NCBI GenBank assembly: GCA_004078665.1
Contig: SCFO01000002.1
Coordinates: forward strand, 434,001-498,000
Length of the DNA: 64,000 nucleotides
Source: Halobacillus fulvus
Lineage (GTDB): Bacteria; Bacillota; Bacilli; Bacillales; Halobacillaceae
Reading direction: 5' to 3'
In this document: positions 56,825 to 64,000 of the stretch, one piece after another
Layout: each line of letters opens with the position of its first letter
Numbering within the stretch: position 1 is the stretch's first letter
Program-made: the position numbers and the translations under genes
Notes under the pieces: generated by a model
What the model was told of the DNA's origin: nothing
Seen by the model: only the letters and a program-made list of their open reading frames with translations
Databases searched by the model: none

Positions 56825-56985
56825 CCGATAGGCATTCTGATATTCGTGGGTTCTCACATTTTATCTTTCCGTCTGAAGGACCTGCCACTAACTCGTGACG
56901 TGCGTGCGCCTACATCGTAAACGTGCACAGAGGAAGCTTCGTGGGTTATCCTTTCCGGTTTTTCTCTTTGCCTCCGAGCCCTACC
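56825..56985 (-). ncRNA. Predicted bridge RNA of the IS1111-group element
   Basis: Read 5' to 3' on the minus strand. A first loop is bounded by CCAC (56944-56941) and GTGG (56888-56885) with an inner GTGC/GCAC stem. It contains AGCTTCCTC (56938-56930), identical to the left target strand with core CT, and ACGAG (56896-56892), complementary to core plus right target CTCGT. A second part contains GATAA (56866-56862), as in the element's right end, and ATATCAG (56843-56837), complementary to core plus left element end CTGATAT. The 10-mer TTCGTGGGTT (+ strand) occurs in both loops. RNA boundaries are guesses. Confidence 0.6.
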
Positions 56986-57038
56986 CTTACTTTCTTTTTA
57001 CTATACGGTCACTAAACGGAGCGTTTATTCACTGAAAG

Positions 57039-58154
57039 TTAATGGGTGGATTGGACATTTTCTACTTCAAGAGCGACGGCCCAAATGAATCCAAGGAACT
57101 CCCGTGCCACTGCGGTAATCGCTTTTCCAGGCATGACACCTCTCGAAAGAAGCCGATGTAATTTTTTATGAAGGCGATTCTGAGCTTTCCATGAGATTAA
57201 ATGGATTTCTGGAGGCAGTCCCTTCAAACGTTTTTTTAACTCCCCTTTGACGGCGGGCTTATATTTATAACTCCAAGCTGACTCAATGATGAGTCGTCTC
57301 ACATGGCGATTTCCTGCTTTCGTAATAGATCCCTGTCGACGATAATCTCCACTAGAGGACTCGCTTGGAACCATTCCGGCAAACGACATCAGGTGAGTTG
57401 GTTTTGGAAAACGGATAAAGGATCCGATTTCGGCGACGAGACTCGTCGCCGTTAATTCCCCAATACCTCTTAACCCCTGGAGAGCTTGGATCAAAGGGGC
57501 ATGTGGACCTTCTGAAGCCTGGATTCGAATTTCCGCATCTAACCGACCGATGCGCTCTCTAATTTCTTTCCATTGATAAAGATATTCTTGAAAAACAAGT
57601 TGAGAGGTTGAACGCTCGAAGGATACTGTGTTTAACCATTCCTGATATTTCTTCGACTGAAATTTGACTCCAGCTGGGGGACAGATATTATGACGCAGGA
57701 AAAACTTCGTCAGACGATGCTTCGCCCGAAGCTCGTCTCCAACAGCGTCCTCGCGGCAACGAATCAAATCTCTAAGTGCTTCATCATCTTCCGTAGGCAC
57801 GCGAATGGAGGTCAACTCGCCAGAGCGGTAAAGCTGAGCTAGACGAACAGCGTCGCGACGATCCGTTTTAATACGTTCTCCTGGACGTTGAGGAATCAGA
57901 GATGGAGCGATCACATCGCAATGGATATCCATGGCCCGCAAAAATCGATAAAGAGGATATCCGGTTGGTCCAGCTTCATAACACACCCGCAGACATTCTG
58001 GATCACCAAGTTTTTTAACTAATGATCGAATGGCATCCATCGTGTGAGGAAGGGTCCCCCAGTAGCGAGGTGCGTCATAGCCTTCATCCGCCACGGCAAC
58101 TGCAATTTTCGCCTTTGAAACGTCTAAGCCAACAAACTTGAGGGTACTATTCAT
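57039..58154 (-). CDS. IS110-family (IS1111 group) transposase
   Basis: 371 residues, AAAGGAG 10 bases before the ATG. The RuvC-like DEDD site is Asp11 (VGLDVSKAK), Glu60 (CYEAGPTGY), Asp98 and Asp101 (KTDRRDAVRLA). A coiled-coil linker follows. The C-terminal Tnp domain is GIGELTATSLVAEIG, MSFAGMVPSESSSGDYRRQG and SITKAGNRHVRRLIIESAW, with the serine-rich catalytic loop. These enzymes recombine DNA guided by a bridge RNA made from the element. The frame is intact, so the element may be active. Confidence 0.95.
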   Translation of the reverse strand: MNSTLKFVGLDVSKAKIAVAVADEGYDAPRYWGTLPHTMDAIRSLVKKLGDPECLRVCYEAGPTGYPLYRFLRAMDIHCDVIAPSLIPQRPGERIKTDRRDAVRLAQLYRSGELTSIRVPTEDDEALRDLIRCREDAVGDELRAKHRLTKFFLRHNICPPAGVKFQSKKYQEWLNTVSFERSTSQLVFQEYLYQWKEIRERIGRLDAEIRIQASEGPHAPLIQALQGLRGIGELTATSLVAEIGSFIRFPKPTHLMSFAGMVPSESSSGDYRRQGSITKAGNRHVRRLIIESAWSYKYKPAVKGELKKRLKGLPPEIHLISWKAQNRLHKKLHRLLSRGVMPGKAITAVAREFLGFIWAVALEVENVQSTH

Positions 58155-58267
58155 AGTAAGCTAGCTCCTTTCGTAATGTAGATCTAATCGGGGTAGTTTT
58201 GACTTACTATTCTTTACCCGATTCATCTACAACAATTGCGTATCGGAGCTAGTTTCGTTCATGATAA

Positions 58268-58368
58268 CTCGTCGCAAAGCTCCTGCGGGATCTCAGCCTG
58301 CCCTTTCCTCCCCATAGGAGTCTCGTCATTTCCCGCCACTCCTGCCAAAATAGGCGAACGGAAACATC
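58268..58368 (-). repeat. Dispersed palindromic repeat, copy J, second half
   Basis: Begins with CTCGTCGCAAAGCTCCTGCG, continues through the apical strand and arm ATTTCCCGCCACTCC (58328-58342), and ends with AACGGAA (58357-58363). It joins the half at 56460-56531 if the IS is removed. Confidence 0.88.
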
Positions 58369-58602
58369 GTGTAATGTGCGTGCTAAAGATAAAATCGCTT
58401 GGGTGGTAAACCAATTCTATTTTACGACTAATAACTAGCAAGTTAGGCAAGGAAAGGAAAGGAGTAAGTCTTATTAGTTCCAACAGTGAACGTAAGCAAT
58501 TTGTTATCCAAAAGGTTTACCTTCTTCAACATAAACAAATTCCTTTCAATCAGCTATACTTCAATGTCGATAAAAAGTAACATTCTGAAAATTCGACACG
58601 GC
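58369..58602. other. Non-coding stretch before the upp promoter
   Basis: AT-rich; no ribosome-bound frame, hairpin or repeat that I can support. Confidence 0.4.
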
Positions 58603-58631
58603 TTGCGATTCTTCTGCTTTTTCAGTACAAT
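58603..58631 (+). promoter_or_regulatory. upp promoter
   Basis: TTGCGA (58603-58608), 17-bp spacer, TACAAT (58626-58631); short leader of about 30 nt, so no PyrR-type attenuator. Confidence 0.85.
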
Positions 58632-58667
58632 TTAAAAGATGCAAACTACGAAAAGGAGTGATCGGCA

Positions 58668-59300
58668 ATGGGAAATTTGTACGTACTGGATCATCCATTA
58701 ATTCAGCACAAACTGACCTACATACGAAAAAAGGAGACAGGAACGAAAGATTTTCGTGAGCTTGTGGACGAAGTCGCTGCTTTAATGGCTTTTGAAATTA
58801 CGCGCGATTTACCTCTTGAAGAAGTGCATATCGATACGCCTGTCGTTCAAGATGCGAAGGCTAAAGTTTTGACAGGAAAAAAAATCGGCCTCGTACCGAT
58901 CCTTCGAGCAGGTCTCGGCATGGTGGACGGTATCGTACAACTGATTCCTGCTGCAAAGATTGGGCATGTCGGTTTATATCGAGATCCAGAAACGTTGCAA
59001 CCGGTGGAATACTATGTGAAGCTTCCTAGTGATATTGAAGAACGTGAATTGATTGTCATTGACCCTATGCTGGCAACTGGTGGATCTGCAAACGAAGCGA
59101 TCCATTCCTTGAAAAAACGCGGAGCACGCCAAATCCGTCTAATGTGTCTTGTAGCAGCACCAGAAGGGGTAGAAGCTGTCCAAAATGAGCACCCAGACGT
59201 AGATATTTACCTTGCCGCACTGGATGAGAAGCTGAATGAGAAAGGGTATATCGTACCTGGTCTCGGAGACGCCGGCGATCGCTTATACGGCACGAAGTAA
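58668..59300 (+). CDS. upp: Uracil phosphoribosyltransferase
   Basis: 210 residues behind AAAGGAGTG. Motifs: [33 protein letters not shown], the PRPP loop [16 protein letters not shown], and the C-terminal [13 protein letters not shown]. It salvages uracil to UMP. glyA-upp-mnaA-atp order is that of B. subtilis. Confidence 0.97.
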   Translation: MGNLYVLDHPLIQHKLTYIRKKETGTKDFRELVDEVAALMAFEITRDLPLEEVHIDTPVVQDAKAKVLTGKKIGLVPILRAGLGMVDGIVQLIPAAKIGHVGLYRDPETLQPVEYYVKLPSDIEERELIVIDPMLATGGSANEAIHSLKKRGARQIRLMCLVAAPEGVEAVQNEHPDVDIYLAALDEKLNEKGYIVPGLGDAGDRLYGTK

Positions 59301-59406
59301 GGTTATACTTTTATAGAAATGGAACAAACTTAATGATAGGCTGACGGCCGTTCCTGTTGGAAGGGTCGTCTTTTACATACCTTTTTACAACCTGAGGAGG
59401 AAAACC

Positions 59407-60555
59407 ATGAGTGAACGTATTAAAGTAATGACGATTTTTGGAACCCGACCAGAAGCGATTAAAATGGCGCCGCTCGTTCTTGAATTGAAAAAACGCTCCG
59501 AACAATTTGAACCGATTGTAACGGTTACCGCGCAGCACCGTGAAATGCTGGATCAGGTCCTTGATATTTTTGAGATCACGCCTGATTTTGACCTTGATAT
59601 TATGAAATCACGTCAAACACTTTCTCAAGTGACGACGCGTGCTCTTGAGGGTTTAGATGAAGTCATGAAGGAAACGAAGCCGGATGTTGTCCTCGTTCAT
59701 GGTGATACGACGACTACTTTCGCCGCTTCTCTAGCTGCTTACTACAATCAGATTCCGGTTGGTCACGTGGAAGCCGGCCTAAGAACATGGGATAAATATT
59801 CTCCTTATCCGGAGGAGATGAACCGCCAGCTGACAGGTGTCATGGCTGACCTTCACTTTGCTCCAACGAACAAATCACGTGACAATCTGCTTCAGGAAAA
59901 TAAATCAGAAGATCATATTTTCGTCACAGGAAATACAGCGATCGATGCCTTGCAGACAACGGTCAACGATGAGTATTCCTCTGAGGTGCTAGATGAAGTC
60001 GGAGATAAGCGTCTGGTCTTAATGACAGCTCACCGTCGCGAAAACCTTGGTGATAATATGAAGCAAATGTTCCGTGCGATCAAACGTCTCGTTCAGGAAC
60101 ATGAAGATATTCAAGTGGTTTACCCAGTACACTTGAATCCCGTTGTTAAAGAAACGGCTGATGATATTTTAGGCAACGACGATCGCATTAAACTGATCGA
60201 TCCTTTGGATGTCATTGATTTTCATAACTTTGCTTCTAGAGCCCACCTGATACTAACGGATTCCGGTGGAGTTCAGGAAGAAGCACCATCCTTAGGCGTT
60301 CCTGTTCTCGTTCTGCGCGATACAACTGAACGACCAGAAGGAATTGAAGCAGGTACGCTGAAGCTTGCCGGAACAGATGAGGATCATATTTTCCATCTGG
60401 CACATGAGCTTCTGTCTGATGATGAAAAGCATGCAGAGATGGCGAAGGCCTCCAACCCTTATGGGGACGGTCAAGCATCTGCTCGTATTGCAGAAGCGAT
60501 TCGCTACTTTTTCAATCATCGTGAAGATAAACCAGCATCTTTTGAAGTGAAATAA
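59407..60555 (+). CDS. mnaA: UDP-N-acetylglucosamine 2-epimerase (non-hydrolysing)
   Basis: 382 residues behind GAGGAGGAAAA. Motifs: TIFGTRPEAIKMAPLV, VHGDTTTTFAASLAAYYNQIPVGHVEAGLRT, PEEMNRQLTGVMADLHFAPT, TAHRRENLG and TDSGGVQEEAPSLGVPVLVLRDTTERPEG. It makes UDP-ManNAc, the precursor of the wall teichoic acid linkage unit. B. subtilis has mnaA (yvyH) at this place. Confidence 0.95.
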   Translation: MSERIKVMTIFGTRPEAIKMAPLVLELKKRSEQFEPIVTVTAQHREMLDQVLDIFEITPDFDLDIMKSRQTLSQVTTRALEGLDEVMKETKPDVVLVHGDTTTTFAASLAAYYNQIPVGHVEAGLRTWDKYSPYPEEMNRQLTGVMADLHFAPTNKSRDNLLQENKSEDHIFVTGNTAIDALQTTVNDEYSSEVLDEVGDKRLVLMTAHRRENLGDNMKQMFRAIKRLVQEHEDIQVVYPVHLNPVVKETADDILGNDDRIKLIDPLDVIDFHNFASRAHLILTDSGGVQEEAPSLGVPVLVLRDTTERPEGIEAGTLKLAGTDEDHIFHLAHELLSDDEKHAEMAKASNPYGDGQASARIAEAIRYFFNHREDKPASFEVK

Positions 60556-60563
60556 GAAAGTAC

Positions 60564-60592
60564 AAAAGGCCAGGGCTTCCTGGCCTTTTTTT
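60564..60592 (+). terminator. Intrinsic terminator after mnaA
   Basis: AAAAGGCCAGG, GCTT, CCTGGCCTTTT, then TTT. Confidence 0.93.
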
Positions 60593-60656
60593 ATGGGAGG
60601 AAACGTGAATAGCTCGAGGCTCCTCATCACAACCTAAACAAAAAAGGAGTTCTCTC

Positions 60657-62789
60657 ATGAGGTTTCTTCTGCTATTCGCTCTACTTGTTTCCTTAACCGG
60701 ATTTGCTCCCCCAGAACCTACAGATGAAGTGACGATCATTGTAGAGCTTGATCAGTCCCCGCAATCGTTTGTGGATGAAATCGAATCCCGACTTCCGCGG
60801 ATCGAAGTGGTCGCACAATACGATACGATATTTAATGGTGTCGCTCTTAAAGGGAAAGCGAAAGAACTTGAGAAAGTAGCACGGATGGGGACAGTGATGA
60901 ATCAATATCCTGTCCATACGTATCAGATTTTAACGGAAGACGTCGACTCTTTTACAACAGATAAGATACGCTCAAACCTCCGTTCTTCTTTTACAGGAAA
61001 AGGGGTCAAGGTGGGCATCATTGATACAGGAATCGACTATACTCACCCAGATTTGATGAAGAATTACCGGGGCGGTTTTGATACCGTCGATTTTGACGAG
61101 GATCCGATGGAAACGCTCGAAGAAGGAGCAACTTTGCACGGTTCGCACGTAGCGGGAGTTGTCGGGGCGGATGGGAAAATGAAAGGAATCGCCCCTGACG
61201 TCGACCTCTATGCTTACCGCGCCCTTGGGCCGGGCGGAATGGGATCATCTGTTCAAGTTATTGCAGCAATAGAAGAAGCCGTGGAGGATGGAATGGATAT
61301 TATTAATCTCTCCCTCGGAAATGCTGTGAACGGTCCGGACTGGCCGACAACCCATGCTGTCAATAAAGCGATAGAACTTGGAACGACCGTTGTGGTTGCA
61401 GCAGGTAATTCAGGGCCGGACAACTGGACCGTCGGCTCTCCGGCCACATCGTCCGGGGCCATTACAGTCGGGGCTGCAGCCTTGCCTGGTGATGTTCCGA
61501 AGCTGTTGATTCCTGGTGTCCGCCAACAAATTGATCTGCAGCCGTTAGCAGGTTCAAAGCCGTGGAATTTAACAAAAAAGTATCCTGTTTACTATGCGGG
61601 CACGGGGGAAGAGGAAATGGGTTCTGCGAAAGGGAAGATCGTTCTTTTTAAGCGTGGAGTCGTTCCTTTTCATGAAAAAGCGTGGAAAGCCTATAAAAAA
61701 GGAGCGGAAGCCGTCCTTATTTTTAACAATGAAAAAGGTCTGTTTCAGGGGTCGCTTGACGGTCTTTCTCTGCCTATTCCTGTAGCGGCTATTTCTCAAA
61801 AATCAGGAGAACTGATACTGGCGGAAGCGGTGGAGCAGAATCAATGGGTCGCCACAAATGAAGAGCGGACGGCTCAGCAGGTCGCGCCTTTCAGTTCCAG
61901 AGGCCCGGTGACGACAACGTGGGAAATGAAGCCTGATCTCCTCGCTCCTGGGACAGATGTATGGAGTACGGTTCCGGGAGGGTTTGCTTCCCTTCAAGGC
62001 ACGAGTATGGCAGCCCCGCACATTGCCGGAATTGCGGCTCTGATGAAGGAAGCGCATCCGGATTGGACACCTGAAGACATGAAACAGGCATTAATAAGTG
62101 GTGCGGATATTCTAGATAAAGCCAATCCGATAGAACAAGGGTCTGGAATGGTAGATATCGAAGAGTCGGTCACACCGAAGTTGCTAATGGATAAAAGAAG
62201 CTTCTCCTTGGGAAAAATCGACCAGTCGTTTTTCAAAAAAACGGAGTCCGTGACGTTGAAAAATGAAACGGATTCAGACATGGACATATCGTTTGAGAGA
62301 CCTGCTCTTGAACCGGGGGAATCCTGGAGACTTCCGGCAGCCTTCGAGTTGAAAGCGGGAGAGACAACCGAAATAGAAATAGGGATTGGATTAACGAAAG
62401 CCTTTTTGAAGGAAGGCATTCATCAGGGGTACTTAAAGTTGAAGGCAGGGGAGCAGATATACGAACTTCCTTATCTTTACGTGAATCAGGAATCAGATTA
62501 TGAAAAAGTGTCCGGTTTTGAGTTAACAAGAGCTTGGGATGATCCCAAGCGTTATGAATATCGGTTTCACCTCTCCGAGGACGCAGATCAAATCATGATT
62601 GATCTATACCGTGCTGGTACAATGCTTCATGAGGGTCAAATTGTGACAGAGAAAAAGGTACGTGCAGGCATGCAGGAGGGGGAAGTACAGGTGGAAGGGT
62701 TGAGTGGACCGTATATAGCCGCTGTGACGGTAGTCCACAATAAGGAAACTTTCAGTTATTCTTTTCCGGTTCTGTTACCATCTGACTAA
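60657..62789 (+). CDS. Secreted subtilisin-family protease with PA domain (Vpr-like)
   Basis: 710 residues. A signal peptide (1-17) and I9-type propeptide (about 23-93) precede the S8 domain with catalytic Asp123 (IIDTGIDYTHPD), His164 (HGSHVAG), oxyanion Asn251 and Ser450 (GTSMAAPHIAG). A protease-associated insertion lies at about 300-400. A beta-rich C-terminal part of about 220 residues follows (ETTEIEIGIGL ...). B. subtilis Vpr is larger (about 800) and encoded elsewhere. An extra gene between mnaA and atp compared with B. subtilis. Site AAGGAG. Confidence 0.92.
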   Translation: MRFLLLFALLVSLTGFAPPEPTDEVTIIVELDQSPQSFVDEIESRLPRIEVVAQYDTIFNGVALKGKAKELEKVARMGTVMNQYPVHTYQILTEDVDSFTTDKIRSNLRSSFTGKGVKVGIIDTGIDYTHPDLMKNYRGGFDTVDFDEDPMETLEEGATLHGSHVAGVVGADGKMKGIAPDVDLYAYRALGPGGMGSSVQVIAAIEEAVEDGMDIINLSLGNAVNGPDWPTTHAVNKAIELGTTVVVAAGNSGPDNWTVGSPATSSGAITVGAAALPGDVPKLLIPGVRQQIDLQPLAGSKPWNLTKKYPVYYAGTGEEEMGSAKGKIVLFKRGVVPFHEKAWKAYKKGAEAVLIFNNEKGLFQGSLDGLSLPIPVAAISQKSGELILAEAVEQNQWVATNEERTAQQVAPFSSRGPVTTTWEMKPDLLAPGTDVWSTVPGGFASLQGTSMAAPHIAGIAALMKEAHPDWTPEDMKQALISGADILDKANPIEQGSGMVDIEESVTPKLLMDKRSFSLGKIDQSFFKKTESVTLKNETDSDMDISFERPALEPGESWRLPAAFELKAGETTEIEIGIGLTKAFLKEGIHQGYLKLKAGEQIYELPYLYVNQESDYEKVSGFELTRAWDDPKRYEYRFHLSEDADQIMIDLYRAGTMLHEGQIVTEKKVRAGMQEGEVQVEGLSGPYIAAVTVVHNKETFSYSFPVLLPSD

Positions 62790-62822
62790 GGTGAAAAGTG
62801 TGAGGAAATAAAGGGTTTTTAT

Positions 62823-62870
62823 GGTATCCGGAACACAAATTTTCCATTGTGTTCCGGGTATCTTTTTTGT
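62823..62870 (+). terminator. Intrinsic terminator after the protease gene
   Basis: GGTATCCGGAACACAA pairs with TTGTGTTCCGGGTATC (one G-T pair or wobble), loop of 8, then TTTTTTG. Confidence 0.92.
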
Positions 62871-62949
62871 TTGTCGATAACCGGTGTGGAAATGTGACGA
62901 AAATGTGAGCGAATCGTGTCATTCATTTGTACTTTTAATCACAAACACA

Positions 62950-62978
62950 TTGACATCATTTGACCCCTATTGTATCCT
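62950..62978 (+). promoter_or_regulatory. Promoter of the ATP synthase operon
   Basis: TTGACA (62950-62955), 17-bp spacer, TATCCT (62973-62978). The leader to the first gene is about 80 nt. Confidence 0.7.
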
Positions 62979-63064
62979 TACATAGTGTGGAATGATAAGG
63001 TTTTCATAGTCATCACTGCAGTTCTCGAGCCTGCCAAATTTTCCAGAAAGAGGCTTGGTCTACG

Positions 63065-63280
63065 ATGAAACCAAAACCCCCATTTCAAGCCATGGCACTC
63101 ACCAGTGCAATTGCTTCCCAACTCGCAGGCGGTCCATTAGCCGGAGCATTTCTAGGGAAGTGGATCGATGGCAGATTTTCCACAGAACCCACATTCTTAA
63201 TCTTAGGACTACTCCTCGGATTAGGAGCAGGTACATATGGAACGATTCATTTAGTACGGACGTACACGGGAGACGATTAA
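63065..63280 (+). CDS. AtpZ/AtpI-type small membrane protein of the ATP synthase operon
   Basis: 71 residues, with AAAGAGG about 10 bases upstream. Two membrane helices: ALTSAIASQLAGGPLAGAFLG and PTFLILGLLLGLGAGTYGTI. This is the AtpZ pattern (GxxLGxxxD...P...GLLLG.GAG). Products of such genes act with AtpI in assembly of the c-ring or in Mg/Ca transport. It abuts the atpI gene. Confidence 0.82.
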   Translation: MKPKPPFQAMALTSAIASQLAGGPLAGAFLGKWIDGRFSTEPTFLILGLLLGLGAGTYGTIHLVRTYTGDD

Positions 63281-63281
63281 C

Positions 63282-63650
63282 ATGCAGAATTATCAACAAA
63301 TGATGGCCCGTCAACGAAAATGGATGTTCTATCTTCTGGCTTTATTCGTACTTGGCTGGGGAGTAACCCCTTGGCAACCTATTTTCCTCGGACTTTTATT
63401 AGGGAGTGCACTGAGTTTCTACAACCTCTGGCTCATGCAACGAAAGATCCGTCAACTTGGAGACGCTTCCTCAAAAAACCGCTCCGCGAGAGGTATAGGT
63501 ACATTTACACGACTGGCTTCAGGCGCATTAGCCGTAGTCATCGCCCTTCAGTTTGAAGAATATTTCCATTTGATTTCAGTAGTTTTGGGCTTAATGACAG
63601 CCTATATTGTCATTTTGATAGATTACCTGTTCAATAAGTCAACAGTTTAG
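63282..63650 (+). CDS. atpI: ATP synthase subunit I
   Basis: 122 residues with four hydrophobic helices (about 13-31, 32-50, 72-92, 95-116) and the loop LMQRKIRQLGDASSKN. Its placement before atpB and its length fit AtpI, an assembly factor of the rotor ring. ATG two bases after the previous stop codon; the AGGTGA upstream of atpB follows. Confidence 0.88.
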   Translation: MQNYQQMMARQRKWMFYLLALFVLGWGVTPWQPIFLGLLLGSALSFYNLWLMQRKIRQLGDASSKNRSARGIGTFTRLASGALAVVIALQFEEYFHLISVVLGLMTAYIVILIDYLFNKSTV

Positions 63651-63665
63651 CATGATGGAAGGTAG

Positions 63666-64000
<335 letters not shown>

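Larger units (their letters stand above)
56532..58269 (-). mobile_element. IS110-family element, IS1111 group, inserted in repeat copy J
   Basis: Comparison with intact repeat copies gives the empty site GAGCTTC-CT-CGTCGC; the element lies between with CT at both edges (56530-56531 and 58268-58269), 1738 bp including one CT. Subterminal 12-bp inverted repeats ATGAACGAAACT (56535-56546) and AGTTTCGTTCAT (58251-58262) start 3 and 6 bases inside, as in the IS1111 group. One transposase gene on the minus strand, a short upstream end (about 115 bp) and a long non-coding downstream end (about 500 bp). No longer target duplication. Confidence 0.88.

Overview
The window reads as chromosome of a spore-forming, probably moderately halophilic Bacillaceae (Halobacillus-like; the genus is an inference from protein similarity and composition, not proven). 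Evidence: spo0F, spoIIR and a YhcN-type spore lipoprotein; a sinR homologue; and a gene order that closely follows the Bacillus subtilis ywf-ywl/atp arc: lipL, ywfO, ywgA, ywhD, pbpG-speE-speB, ywiB-argS, ywjE, fadF-acdA, rpoE-pyrG-spo0F-fbaA-tal-murA2-glpX-rho-rpmE-tdk-prfA-prmC-spoIIR, tsaC-mntP-ywlE-rpiB-ywlG-glyA-upp-mnaA, then the F-type ATP synthase operon cut off by the right edge.

Layout. 1-8.6 kb: two tandem membrane paralogues, lipoyl transfer, the HD protein YwfO, an orphan double-length ABC permease, YwhD and a LexA-boxed yolD. 8.7-15.6 kb: a possible small RNA, a 21-bp tandem repeat, pbpG, polyamine genes and argS. 15.7-20.3 kb: sinR divergent from a glycosyltransferase-galU pair carrying a textbook-like SinR operator, then a XapX protein and a cardiolipin synthase. 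20.4-32.2 kb: a fatty/branched acyl-CoA catabolic block (FadF, thiolase, hydroxyacyl-CoA dehydrogenase, two acyl-CoA dehydrogenases, MeaB, TetR, fused isobutyryl-CoA mutase IcmF) with two related palindromic operators. 33-48.7 kb: core transcription, translation and carbon genes, including a pyrG leader with all parts of the CTP-sensing reiterative-transcription attenuator. 49.7-50.0 kb: a DnaA-box cluster upstream of tsaC. 56.5-58.3 kb: an IS110-family (IS1111-group) element.

The most notable signal is not a gene. About eleven intergenic copies or remnants of one long palindromic repeat lie in the window (near 7.3, 28.8, 32.2, 35.5, 35.8, 37.6, 39.9, 42.8, 44.5, 50.1 and 56.5/58.3 kb). Arms differ between copies but usually match within a copy, and several copies have lost the palindrome centre. 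Two of the centre-deleted copies show intact outer ends as in a 186-188 bp MITE-like unit. The IS1111-group element sits in the apex of one copy, at a CT dinucleotide. Its non-coding end contains short matches to both target halves and both element ends, in the order expected of a bridge RNA, so the guide, the target and the product of the insertion can all be read here.
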